A stretch of 64,000 nucleotides of DNA, from the NCBI RefSeq assembly GCF_006738645.1, contig NZ_AP019700.1, forward strand, positions 5,762,351-5,826,350. The letters run 5' to 3'. Under the pieces are notes generated by a model, which was given only the letters and a program-made list of their open reading frames with translations, was not told the origin of the DNA and did no database searches. Positions 1 to 7,841 of the stretch are shown here, in pieces (the stretch's first letter is position 1; each line of letters begins with the position of its first letter). This DNA comes from Stella humosa (GTDB lineage Bacteria; Pseudomonadota; Alphaproteobacteria; ATCC43930; Allostellaceae). Made by a program: the position numbers and the translations under genes.

Positions 1-575
1 TGGAGGCGGCGGCCGCCGCCTTCACCGAGCGCGGCTATACCGCCACCACGATCGACGACATCGCCGACCGGCTGGGCGCCACCAAGGGCCGCGTCTACCA
101 CTACTACCGCAGCAAGGCGGACATCTTCCTCGACATCCACCGCTACGCCATGCAGCGGATGCTGGACGAGATGACGCCGCTGGCGGCCGCCCCTGGCCCC
201 GCCGCGGCGCGGATCGCCGGCATGGTGCGGGCCCATGCGCTGCTGCTGATGGCGAGCTTTCCCTTCCAGCGCGTGTCGGTGCAGGGGCTGGAGCGCCACT
301 TGGCGGGTCAGGTGACCGAGCGCCAGCGCAGCGCGCTCGAAGGCGTCATCCAGATGCGCGACGCCTACGAGGCGCTGTTCGTCGGCGTGCTGGAGGCGGG
401 CGTGACATCGGGCGAGTTCCGCCCGGTGGTGGCGCGCCGCGCGGTGAAGCCGATCCTGGGCTCGCTCAACTGGCTGACGGTCTGGTATCGGCCGCGCCAG
501 CCGGAGGATGCGGCGGCCCAGGCCGCGATCGCCGACGAGATGGTGGAATTCGTGGTGCGGGGGCTGCGGCCGTGA
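1..575 (+). CDS. TetR-family transcriptional regulator, 5' end cut off
   Basis: Reading in frame from base 3, the first 45 residues form a typical TetR helix-turn-helix: a Phe-Thr-Glu-Arg-Gly-Tyr start, then TTIDDIADRLGATKGRVYHY and a KADIFLDIH helix. The remaining part is the variable C-terminal ligand-binding/dimerisation domain, about 140 residues. The start codon lies before the window, so only the first few N-terminal residues are missing. Its TGA overlaps the GTG start of the next gene (GTGA), so it is co-transcribed with the acyl-CoA ligase, SDR and CoA-transferase. That makes it the likely repressor of this operon, with an acyl- or aryl-CoA as a possible ligand (inference). Confidence 0.9.
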   Translation, partial: EAAAAAFTERGYTATTIDDIADRLGATKGRVYHYYRSKADIFLDIHRYAMQRMLDEMTPLAAAPGPAAARIAGMVRAHALLLMASFPFQRVSVQGLERHLAGQVTERQRSALEGVIQMRDAYEALFVGVLEAGVTSGEFRPVVARRAVKPILGSLNWLTVWYRPRQPEDAAAQAAIADEMVEFVVRGLRP

Positions 576-1912
576 CGATCGAGAACGACAGTGCGACACC
601 CTGGTCGCCGACGCAGTGGAGCAAGGCCGAGAGCTGGTCGCGCGACTGCCTGGCCGCCTTCCAGAAAAAGGCATTGGCGACCCAGCTCGCCTATGTGGAG
701 GCCAACAGCGCCTTCTACCGCGCACGCTTCGCCGCGGCCGGGTTCCGGGCGGCGGACTTTCGCGAGCCGGCCGACCTGGCGCGCCTGCCACTCACGACCA
801 AGCAGGACTACATGGCGGCCCTCGACGACGGGCCGCCCTGGGGCAGCGCGCTTGCGTGCGACCCGGCGGCGGTGCGCCGGCTGCATTTCTCGTCCGGCAC
901 CACGTCCCGCCCGACGCCCGATGCCTGGACCGGGCCCGACCTGGCGCGCTGGGCCGATCTCTACGGCCGGGCCGCCTACAGCCAGGGCGTGCGCCGGGGC
1001 GACGTCTTCCAGTGCCTCTTCTCCTATCCCTGGTTCGTCGGCGGGCTCGGCGCCACCGCGGCCTTCGAGCGCATCGGCTGCATGGTCATTCCCGGCGGCA
1101 GCGGTGACACCGAGCGGCAGATCGAGACGCTGTTCGCCTATGGCACGACGACGATCATGGCCACGCCGTCCTTCGCGGCCCACTTGGCCGAGGTGGCCCA
1201 GCGCATGGGCCGCGACCTGCGCCAGTCCAAGGTGCGCCATATCGGCGTCGGCGGCGAGCCGGGGGCGGGCGTGCCCGCGACCCGCGCCCGGCTGGAGGCG
1301 CTGTGGGATGCCAAGGTCTTCGACTGCTATGGCAGCCTGGAATTCCAGCCGATCGCCTGGGACTGCGCGGCACAGGCGGGCGGCCACCTGGTGGAGGATT
1401 TCGCCCATGTCGAGGTGATCGACCCGGCAACGGGTGCCGCCGTCCCCGACGGCACGCCCGGCATGCTGGTGCTGACCCATCTCGACAAGCAGGCCTTCCC
1501 GCTGGTGCGCTGGGCGACCGGCGACATCGTCGTGCGCGACAGCCGGCCCTGCGCCTGCGGGCGGACCCATGCCCGCCTGCCGGGCGGGGTGCGGGGCCGG
1601 GCCGACGACATGATCGTCATCCGCGGCGTCAACCTGTTCCCGACCGCGGTCGAGGATGTGGTGCGCGCCATGCCGGGTCTGGCGGACGAGTACCGCATCA
1701 TCCTGGACGAAACCGTGCGCGACCCCGCGACCGGCTTTCCGACCGGCATCCGCCTGCAGGTCGAGGCCGCCGCCGACGCCCCGGCCGACATCGGCCATCG
1801 CCTGGCAGATGCGATCCGCACGAAGCTGCTGGTTCGGGCCACGGTCGAGGTGCTGGCGCCGATGGCGCTGGAGCGCTTCACCCACAAGGCAAAGCGGCTG
1901 GTCCGCCAATGA
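572..1912 (+). CDS. Phenylacetate-CoA ligase-like AMP-forming acyl-CoA ligase
   Basis: A 446-residue adenylate-forming enzyme of the PaaK type, expected to activate an aromatic or other carboxylic acid with ATP and CoA. The glycine/serine/threonine ATP loop is FSSGTTSRPT near residues 109-118. The GVGGEPG segment, the ECYG-equivalent DCYGSLEF and the WATGDIV adenylate motif follow in the usual order, and the C-terminal small domain carries the KRLVRQ lysine region. Length fits PaaK (about 430-440). The start is GTG, overlapping the TetR stop by 4 bp. No paaABCDE ring-epoxidase genes are nearby, so the substrate need not be phenylacetate. With the enoyl-CoA reductase-like SDR and CaiB transferase it forms an acyl-CoA processing operon. 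Confidence 0.85.
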   Translation: MTIENDSATPWSPTQWSKAESWSRDCLAAFQKKALATQLAYVEANSAFYRARFAAAGFRAADFREPADLARLPLTTKQDYMAALDDGPPWGSALACDPAAVRRLHFSSGTTSRPTPDAWTGPDLARWADLYGRAAYSQGVRRGDVFQCLFSYPWFVGGLGATAAFERIGCMVIPGGSGDTERQIETLFAYGTTTIMATPSFAAHLAEVAQRMGRDLRQSKVRHIGVGGEPGAGVPATRARLEALWDAKVFDCYGSLEFQPIAWDCAAQAGGHLVEDFAHVEVIDPATGAAVPDGTPGMLVLTHLDKQAFPLVRWATGDIVVRDSRPCACGRTHARLPGGVRGRADDMIVIRGVNLFPTAVEDVVRAMPGLADEYRIILDETVRDPATGFPTGIRLQVEAAADAPADIGHRLADAIRTKLLVRATVEVLAPMALERFTHKAKRLVRQ

Positions 1913-2721
1913 CGGCGGTGCTGGCGGCGGGCGCGCTGGCCGGCCGCGTCGCCGTCGTCACGGGTGCGGGCAGCGGCATCGGCCGGGCGATCGCGCTGCG
2001 CCTGGCGTCGCTTGGCGCCAGCGTCGTCGGTTGCGGCCGTACCGCCGGCCGGCTGGAGGAGACGGGGCGCCTCGTGGCCGCCGCCGGCGGCCGCTTCCGC
2101 CATGTCGCGGTCAACCTGCGCGAGGCCGAGGCGGCCACAGCCTTCATCCATGAGGCCGGCGAGGCGGACGGCATCGACCTGCTCGTGAACAATGCCGGCG
2201 GGCAGTTCTTCGCGCCTGCGACCGAGATATCGGCCCGCGGCTGGGCCGCGGTCATCGATCTCAACCTGACCGCGGTCTTCACCGTCACCCGCGCGGCACA
2301 CCCCTTCCTGGCGCGGGCGGCAGCGGCCGGCCGGGGGGCGGCCGTCGTCAACATCTCGTTGTCGGGCGTCGACCGCGGCTCGATGGGCATGGCGCATTCG
2401 ATCGCGGCCCGCGCCGGGGTCCTGGCGCTGACGCGCACGCTGGCGCTGGAATGGGCGCCGGCCGGCATCCGGCTCAACTGCATCGGCCCTGGCACTGTCG
2501 TCACCGGCGGGCTGGCGGGCGAGGCGGGCCAGGCGATCCTCGACCGGCTGGTGGCCGCCACCCCGCTCGGCCGGACGACGACGGTGGACGAGGTGGCCGA
2601 GCTGACCGCGTTCCTGGGTTCGCCGGCCGCGGCCATGATCACCGGGCAGATGCTCCAGGTCGATGGCGGCGCCCACCTGGGATCCGGCCTGCACCTGATC
2701 GAGGCCCCGGCGGCGCCATGA
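1909..2721 (+). CDS. SDR oxidoreductase resembling trans-2-enoyl-CoA reductase (PECR type)
   Basis: A 270-residue short-chain dehydrogenase/reductase. The nucleotide loop TGAGSGIG is at residues 18-25 and NNAGGQF at 94-100. The canonical catalytic Tyr-x-x-x-Lys is absent: the equivalent segment is HSIAAR, with Ser164 in the Tyr position and Arg168 in the Lys position. From memory, the peroxisomal trans-2-enoyl-CoA reductases and related dienoyl-CoA reductases have the same replacement (HSGAAR) and the same NNGGGQF-like segment. An NADPH-dependent enoyl-CoA reductase is therefore more likely than an alcohol dehydrogenase. ATG overlaps the ligase stop and its own stop overlaps the CaiB start (ATGA both times), implying translational coupling. 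Confidence 0.85.
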   Translation: MTAVLAAGALAGRVAVVTGAGSGIGRAIALRLASLGASVVGCGRTAGRLEETGRLVAAAGGRFRHVAVNLREAEAATAFIHEAGEADGIDLLVNNAGGQFFAPATEISARGWAAVIDLNLTAVFTVTRAAHPFLARAAAAGRGAAVVNISLSGVDRGSMGMAHSIAARAGVLALTRTLALEWAPAGIRLNCIGPGTVVTGGLAGEAGQAILDRLVAATPLGRTTTVDEVAELTAFLGSPAAAMITGQMLQVDGGAHLGSGLHLIEAPAAP

Positions 2722-3944
2722 CCGATATGACCCCGCCGCTCGACGGCATTCGGGTGCTCGACCTGTCGCGCGTGCTGGCCGGCCCCTGGTGCACGATGAC
2801 GTTGGCCGACCTCGGCGCGGAGGTCTGGAAGGTCGAGAACCCGGATGGCGGCGACGACACCCGCAAATGGGGTCCGCCCTTCGCGGAGGGCGAGAGCGCC
2901 TACTATCTGGCCGTAAACCGCAACAAGAAGGGCATCGCCGTCGACCTGCGGACGCCGGGTGGACAGGCGGTCGTGCGCGACCTGGCCGCCAGGGCCGACG
3001 TGCTGGTCGAGAACTACCGGGCCGGGGCCCTGGCCAAGTACGGGCTCGACTGGGAAACCCTGTCGGCCGCCAACCCGCGCCTGATCTATTGCTCGATCTC
3101 GGCCTATGGCCGGTCCAGCCCGATGGCTGACCGGCCGGGCTACGACTTCGTGGTCCAGGCCGAGGGCGGGCTGATGGCGATCACCGGGGCGGCCGACGGC
3201 GCGCCGATGAAGGTCGGCGTCGCCATATGCGACGTGCTGACCGGCAAGGACGCGACCCAGGCGATCCTGGCCGCCCTCATCGCCCGCGGCCGCACCGGCC
3301 GGGGCCAGCTCATCGACATCGCGCTGCTGGATTCGACGGTGGCGGCGCTGGTCAATGTCGGCAGTGCCTGGCTCGTCTCGGGCAAGGCGCCGGGACGCTG
3401 GGGTAATGCCCACCCGACCACGGTGCCCTACCAGATCTTCGCCACCGCCGACGGGATGGTGGCGCTGGCTTGCGGCAACGACCTGCAGTTCCAGGCCCTG
3501 TGCCGACGCGCGCTCGACCGGGCCGACCTGGCCCAGGACCCGCGCTTCGTGCGCAACGTCGATCGCGTCGCCCACCGCCAGGTGCTGGTGCCCCTGCTGG
3601 AGGCGATCTTTGCCGGCGGCACGACGGCCGAATGGTTCTCCCGGCTGGAGGCGGCGGGCGTGCCGGCCGGCATCGTGCGCGACGTGCCGGCAGCCCTGGG
3701 CGCGCCCGAGGTGCTGGCGCGCGGCATGGTGGCGACGGTCGACCATCCGACGATCGGGCCGCTGCGGCTGGTGGCGAGCGCGCTGCGGCTGTCCGATACG
3801 CCGGTGGTGCCGCCGCGGCCGCCGCCGCTGCTGGGGCAGGACACCGATGCGGTGCTGGCCGGGGTGCTGGGCTACACGCCCGAGCGCATCGCCACCCTGC
3901 ATGGCGAGGGGGCGGTTTCCGGATCGGGTCCGGCGCGGCTATAA
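2718..3944 (+). CDS. CaiB/BaiF family class III CoA-transferase
   Basis: A 408-residue CoA-transferase moving CoA between carboxylic acids. The N-terminal LDGIRVLDLSRVLAGPWC, DLGAEVWKVE and NRNKKGIAVDL segments are classic for the family, and GYDFVVQAEGG (about residue 140) carries the catalytic aspartate that forms the acyl anhydride. Length matches formyl-CoA transferase relatives. It is the third enzyme of the TetR-led operon, overlapping the SDR stop by 4 bp. It would supply or remove CoA for the acid handled by the upstream ligase and reductase; the actual substrate cannot be read from sequence. Confidence 0.9.
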   Translation: MTDMTPPLDGIRVLDLSRVLAGPWCTMTLADLGAEVWKVENPDGGDDTRKWGPPFAEGESAYYLAVNRNKKGIAVDLRTPGGQAVVRDLAARADVLVENYRAGALAKYGLDWETLSAANPRLIYCSISAYGRSSPMADRPGYDFVVQAEGGLMAITGAADGAPMKVGVAICDVLTGKDATQAILAALIARGRTGRGQLIDIALLDSTVAALVNVGSAWLVSGKAPGRWGNAHPTTVPYQIFATADGMVALACGNDLQFQALCRRALDRADLAQDPRFVRNVDRVAHRQVLVPLLEAIFAGGTTAEWFSRLEAAGVPAGIVRDVPAALGAPEVLARGMVATVDHPTIGPLRLVASALRLSDTPVVPPRPPPLLGQDTDAVLAGVLGYTPERIATLHGEGAVSGSGPARL

Positions 3945-3970
3945 CCGCACCCTGGCCAAGGGAGCGGACG

Positions 3971-4297
3971 ATGTTCGGGATATTCGGCGACAGCCTGGAA
4001 CGGCTGTTCATCAAGGAACTGAAGGGCCGCGGCGCTTCGATCCCCAAGGGGGCGATGCGCGAGATCGTGGCGATGGCGAGCGGTTCGATCGACGCCGCCC
4101 ACCGCGCGCTGCCCGGCGACTATGGCCGCAACCTGGGCGAGGACGTGATCCTGCACTATGCTGGCTGGACCGCGCGCATCGTCAACCGCGCGGCCGGCCG
4201 GCCGGCCCGTATCTCGGCCATCGACCCCGACGTCTATCCCGAGACCGAGGCCGCGATCCGCGCCATCCTGGTGAAGCACGGGGCCCTGAAGGCGTAG
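3971..4297 (+). CDS. Small conserved-looking hypothetical protein
   Basis: A 108-residue soluble protein starting at ATG 3971 behind an AAGGGAGCGG ribosome-binding site, 26 bp after the CaiB gene on the same strand. No signal peptide or membrane segment is visible. It is mixed alpha/charged, with a LILHYAGWTARIVNRAAGRPARI-like central part suggesting a small folded domain. I do not recognise the family. It may be the last gene of the acyl-CoA operon or an independent gene. It ends 10 bp before the convergent MFS gene. Confidence 0.6.
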   Translation: MFGIFGDSLERLFIKELKGRGASIPKGAMREIVAMASGSIDAAHRALPGDYGRNLGEDVILHYAGWTARIVNRAAGRPARISAIDPDVYPETEAAIRAILVKHGALKA

Positions 4298-4307
4298 GCG
4301 CGCGCGG

Positions 4308-5603
4308 CTATCGGCGGCGCTGCGGCCACAGGAACCACAGCAGTGCCGCCACCTGGAAGCCCAGCATGGTGGCAAAGGCCCAGCGATAGGCCTCGGCCGG
4401 GTAGCGGCCGTCGACTGCCGGCCACAGGTCGACGATCCAGCCGATCGCTGCCTGGGCCAGGAAGCCGATGCCGAAGTTCAGCAGGTTGGTCGCGGTGTTG
4501 ACGCGGCCGGCGATGGCCGCGGGGAAGTGGCGGTTGAGGATGGGGAAGAAGACCACCGCCCCGTTCGACAGCAAACCGAACAGCACCCACAGCAGCAGGA
4601 CGGGCAGGCCAGCCCCGAAGGTCAACAGCGCCTGGACGACTATCAGCAGGGCGACGGCCCCGCCCAGGATGCGGGTCAGCGGCACGCCGCGCCGCACCAG
4701 CAGGTCGGTGACCACGCCCGACAGGGCAAAGCCGGCGGTCAGGGCGGCGGCGACCGCGAAGAGATAGGCGGCCGTCGTCTCGCGGTCGAAGCCGGCCACG
4801 TCGCGCAGCCATGGGCCGGCCCACAAGGTCTGGATCGCGGTCGCGATGCCGAGCGTGGTCACCGCGACGGGGGTCACCCGCCAGAAGAACGGGTCGCGAT
4901 AGATCGTGCCCACGGCCGCGAACTGGTCGCGCAGCCGGCCGGCGGGGGCCGCACCCGGCTTGTCCGGCACCACCAGCAGGATCAGCACGGCGGCGACCGC
5001 GGTCATGCCGGCCAGCCCGAGAAACAGCCCGCGCCAGTCCGTCACATGCAGCAGCGCCTCGGCCGGGGCCGTGGCGGCCAGCGCCCCCAGGCCACCCGTC
5101 GCCATGAAGCAGCCATTGACCAGCGGCCAACGCTCGCGCGGGAACCACTGGGTGATCGCCTTCAGGGCGGCCATCAGCCCGCCGGCCATGCCGAGGCCAA
5201 TGACGGCGCGTGCCAGGAACAGGCCGGTCCGCGTTTCGGCCTGCGAGAAGAGGAGGATGCCGACGACGGCGGTGGACAGGAGCGCCACCTGCACCCGGCG
5301 CGGGCCCCAGCGGTCGAGCGCCACGCCGAGTGGCACCTGCAGCAGCGCGAAGGACAGCAGGTAGGCCGAGGTCAGCAACCCCAGGTCGCCCGCGGTCAGG
5401 CCAATCGTGCGCACCAGGTCCGGCGCCACGACCGCATTCACCGTCCGCAGCAGGTAGGAACAGAAATAGCCCGCCGCGAACGGCAGGAAGACCAGCGCGA
5501 CGATCCGCCCCGTCGACGGCGTGCCCGCGATCGTCCGCCCCGCGATCGTCCGTCGCATCATGCGGCGCGATGGCTGGTCCGGCGGGGGGCCGCGGTCGGC
5601 CAT
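4308..5603 (-). CDS. Major facilitator superfamily transporter
   Basis: A 431-residue inner-membrane carrier with about 12 hydrophobic helices. The loop between helices 2 and 3 has the MFS signature GVALDRWGPRRVQVALL. A first helix with YLLRTVNAVVAPDL and an ARAVIGLGMAGG segment in helix 4-5 fit the organic-anion or nitrate-like branches, but the substrate is unknown. Two starts are possible. The one given overlaps the upstream gene by 46 bp; an ATG at 5561 would overlap the upstream stop as ATGA and removes only a polar 14-residue tail. That coupling makes 5561 quite plausible. Neither start has a clear ribosome-binding site. Confidence 0.85.
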   Translation of the reverse strand: MADRGPPPDQPSRRMMRRTIAGRTIAGTPSTGRIVALVFLPFAAGYFCSYLLRTVNAVVAPDLVRTIGLTAGDLGLLTSAYLLSFALLQVPLGVALDRWGPRRVQVALLSTAVVGILLFSQAETRTGLFLARAVIGLGMAGGLMAALKAITQWFPRERWPLVNGCFMATGGLGALAATAPAEALLHVTDWRGLFLGLAGMTAVAAVLILLVVPDKPGAAPAGRLRDQFAAVGTIYRDPFFWRVTPVAVTTLGIATAIQTLWAGPWLRDVAGFDRETTAAYLFAVAAALTAGFALSGVVTDLLVRRGVPLTRILGGAVALLIVVQALLTFGAGLPVLLLWVLFGLLSNGAVVFFPILNRHFPAAIAGRVNTATNLLNFGIGFLAQAAIGWIVDLWPAVDGRYPAEAYRWAFATMLGFQVAALLWFLWPQRRR

Positions 5604-6205
5604 CCGTCGGCGTCGATCATCCCCTGGGCCAGCAGGCGGCCGACGACGGCGGCAAAATAGTCGGCGGTCGAGGGCCGCTGCCAGCCTTCCAGCCAGTTCT
5701 GCTCCAGGAAGGCGTGGAGGGCGGGCTGGTCGAGGGCGGCCTCCAGCAGGATGCCCAGCAGCGAGGCCTCGGCTTCCTCGGCTGCCAGCGCCGTCTCGTC
5801 GAGGCGGCGGTCCTGGTCGGCCTCGGGCTTGCGGCCGGTTTCCGGCCCGGCCCCCAAGCCGAAGTCGCGCAGGCCCCGCCGCCAGGGCGGTGCCAGCAGC
5901 CAGTGGGCGACCTCGTGCAGGATCACCCAGGCCTCGCTGTCGGTGCGCAGGACCGACCCGTCCCAGGAGAAGGCGTCGGCCGGCGCCTCCGCCAGGGTGG
6001 GGATGCCGAGCGACCGCGCGAAGGCCACGGCCTGCGCCCGGCGCGCGGCCGTGTCCTCCGGCCCGCCATGGCGGCCGCTGGCGGCGATCCGGGCGAATGC
6101 CCGGGCCGCCGCCGTCCGTCCGGCGGGTCCCTGGTCCATAAGGCGTTCGGCAAAGCCGGCAAGCGCCGCCGGCAGTGCCGCCGCGTCGAACGTCGTCAGG
6201 ATCAC
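5558..6205 (-). CDS. EpmC-like (elongation factor P hydroxylase-like) HExxH protein
   Basis: A 215-residue soluble protein with ILHEVAHWLL around residue 95-104, then WRRGLRDFG and, about 35 residues on, EAEASLLGILL. The order HE-x-x-HW, RR..DFG, then a conserved Glu-rich segment recalls EpmC/YfcM, the hydroxylase acting on lysylated elongation factor P. An equally possible reading is a small zinc peptidase-like protein with an HExxH site. No efp, epmA or epmB is in the window, so the EF-P link is unproven. It lies upstream of, and overlaps, the MFS gene, so the two are probably co-expressed. Confidence 0.6.
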   Translation of the reverse strand: MILTTFDAAALPAALAGFAERLMDQGPAGRTAAARAFARIAASGRHGGPEDTAARRAQAVAFARSLGIPTLAEAPADAFSWDGSVLRTDSEAWVILHEVAHWLLAPPWRRGLRDFGLGAGPETGRKPEADQDRRLDETALAAEEAEASLLGILLEAALDQPALHAFLEQNWLEGWQRPSTADYFAAVVGRLLAQGMIDADGWPTAAPRRTSHRAA

Positions 6206-6224
6206 CGACGGAACGCCGCTCCGA

Positions 6225-7733
6225 TCACCGGCTGGGGTCGGTGATCTCGTCCAGCGGCCAGATCGGCCGGTGGGCGTTCTTGAAGGTGAAGGTCTTGAAG
6301 TTCTCCGAGCACAGGGAGTTCGAATCGACCACGATCACCTCGCGGGAGATCGGCTGGAAGGCCGCCCGGAAGTGGTGCATCGACTTCACCGCCACCGTGG
6401 CCTTGCGCGCCGGATCGATGCCCAGCGCCGTGTACTGCCCGAGGTCCAGGGCCTGGCCGTTGTTGGTGATGAAGACGATGTCGATGCCGCCGACCCGGAA
6501 GACCATGCTGAGGCCGTACTCGCGCCGCACGCCGCCGCCCATCGGGCCATAGGCCCAGACCTCGCCGTCATTGATGACGCGGACCTTGCCGGTCAGCGTC
6601 AGCGGCCCGCCGCCCTTGGTCGGGTCCCACTTGCCGCCGACCGAGATGGTGGCGGTGTTGCCGACGCCGGCCTTGATGCCCTCGGCGATCGCCTCGGGGT
6701 CGCAGATGGCGTGGAAGGCGGCGTTCTGCAGGTCGGCGTCGATCATCGCCTTCAGCAGCGCCGTCGTGTCGCCATAGCCGCCGCCGCCCGGATTGTCGGT
6801 GTAGTCGGCGATGACCAGCGGCTTGGTCACGCCCTGCTCCTCGGCCTTGGCCTTCTTCGCCGCCTGCTCGGGCGTCAGGAAGGTGAGCGCGGCAAAGTCG
6901 CGGGTTTCCCAGCAGCGGTCCATGAAGCGTTCGGCGGTCGCGCGGGCTTCCTCCGCCCGGCCGGCGGCCTTGGCGTCATAGGCGATCGCCACGCTGGGGC
7001 CGACCTCGCGGATGTCGGAATGCGGGAAGCCGGCGAAGACCGAGACGCTGAGCAGGTCGCCCTTCTCTTCCAGCGCGATACCCTGGTCGACCAGTTCCTT
7101 CATCGGGCCGCCCTGGGTGCGGCCCATGTCGAGGCCGGTCAGCATGGCGCGCCTGGCCAGCACGACGCGCGGCTCGATCTCGCCGTTCATGGCCCGCTCG
7201 AGGATCTCGGCACCCTTCCAGGCGCACTCGTACTGGTCGATATGCGGGTAGGTCTTGAAGGCGATCAGCGCATTGGCCGATTCCGCCATCAGGGGCGTGA
7301 TGTTGCCGTGCAGGTCGAGCGTGACGGCGATCGGCACCTTCGGCCCCACCTTCTCGCGCAGGCGGCGCAGCAGCTCGCCCTCGGCATCCTCGAAACCCTC
7401 GGCCACCATGGCGCCGTGCAGGTGCAGCAGGGCCGCGTCGATGCCGCCTGCCTGGTCGACCGCGTCCAGGATCTGGCCGACCAGATACTCGAACGCCTCG
7501 CGCGTGACGGTGCCGGACGGGTTGGCGCTGGCGTTGATCGGGTGGATCAGCTGCCAGCCGAACTTGTCGGCCGCCTCGAAGCTGCCGCCGAAGTTGGAGC
7601 GCGTGCCGCGGCGCGCCTCGGGGATCTGGTTGCCCAGGTAGAAGTCGCGCCGCTTGAACGCGGCAAGGTCGGTCGGGTCCTTGCTGAAGGTGTTGGTCTC
7701 ATGCGCCATCACCGCGCACAGCACGCGCCTCAT
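6225..7733 (-). CDS. M81 family metallopeptidase (MlrC/microcystinase C type)
   Basis: A 502-residue protein of the M81 family, which includes MlrC, the enzyme finishing microcystin and nodularin peptide breakdown. The N-terminal half opens with MRRVLCAVMAHETNTFS and carries LDLHGN and TYPHIDQ, which hold candidate metal ligands. The C-terminal half has the DNPGGGGYGDTT signature of the MlrC C-terminal domain. ATG at 7733 is chosen because homology-like sequence begins there and an AGAGG lies upstream; a longer frame exists but its extra 28 residues look non-coding. Most M81 proteins occur in bacteria that never meet microcystin, so a general peptide or amide hydrolase role is likelier. Confidence 0.9.
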   Translation of the reverse strand: MRRVLCAVMAHETNTFSKDPTDLAAFKRRDFYLGNQIPEARRGTRSNFGGSFEAADKFGWQLIHPINASANPSGTVTREAFEYLVGQILDAVDQAGGIDAALLHLHGAMVAEGFEDAEGELLRRLREKVGPKVPIAVTLDLHGNITPLMAESANALIAFKTYPHIDQYECAWKGAEILERAMNGEIEPRVVLARRAMLTGLDMGRTQGGPMKELVDQGIALEEKGDLLSVSVFAGFPHSDIREVGPSVAIAYDAKAAGRAEEARATAERFMDRCWETRDFAALTFLTPEQAAKKAKAEEQGVTKPLVIADYTDNPGGGGYGDTTALLKAMIDADLQNAAFHAICDPEAIAEGIKAGVGNTATISVGGKWDPTKGGGPLTLTGKVRVINDGEVWAYGPMGGGVRREYGLSMVFRVGGIDIVFITNNGQALDLGQYTALGIDPARKATVAVKSMHHFRAAFQPISREVIVVDSNSLCSENFKTFTFKNAHRPIWPLDEITDPSR

Positions 7734-7841
7734 GGGGAATACCTCTGGATCGGGGGCAGGGGGAGGGAAGTGGGGATGCCCAAGATTTTGGCAGATCGCC
7801 GGGTGCCCGTCGAGCATCGCGGCGGGCCGATTGCCCTGGGT

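Noticed and set aside
1878-3902. A 674-codon minus-strand open frame over the SDR and CaiB genes
   Set aside because: The forward genes carry conserved motifs and overlapping start/stop codons; the reverse frame has none.
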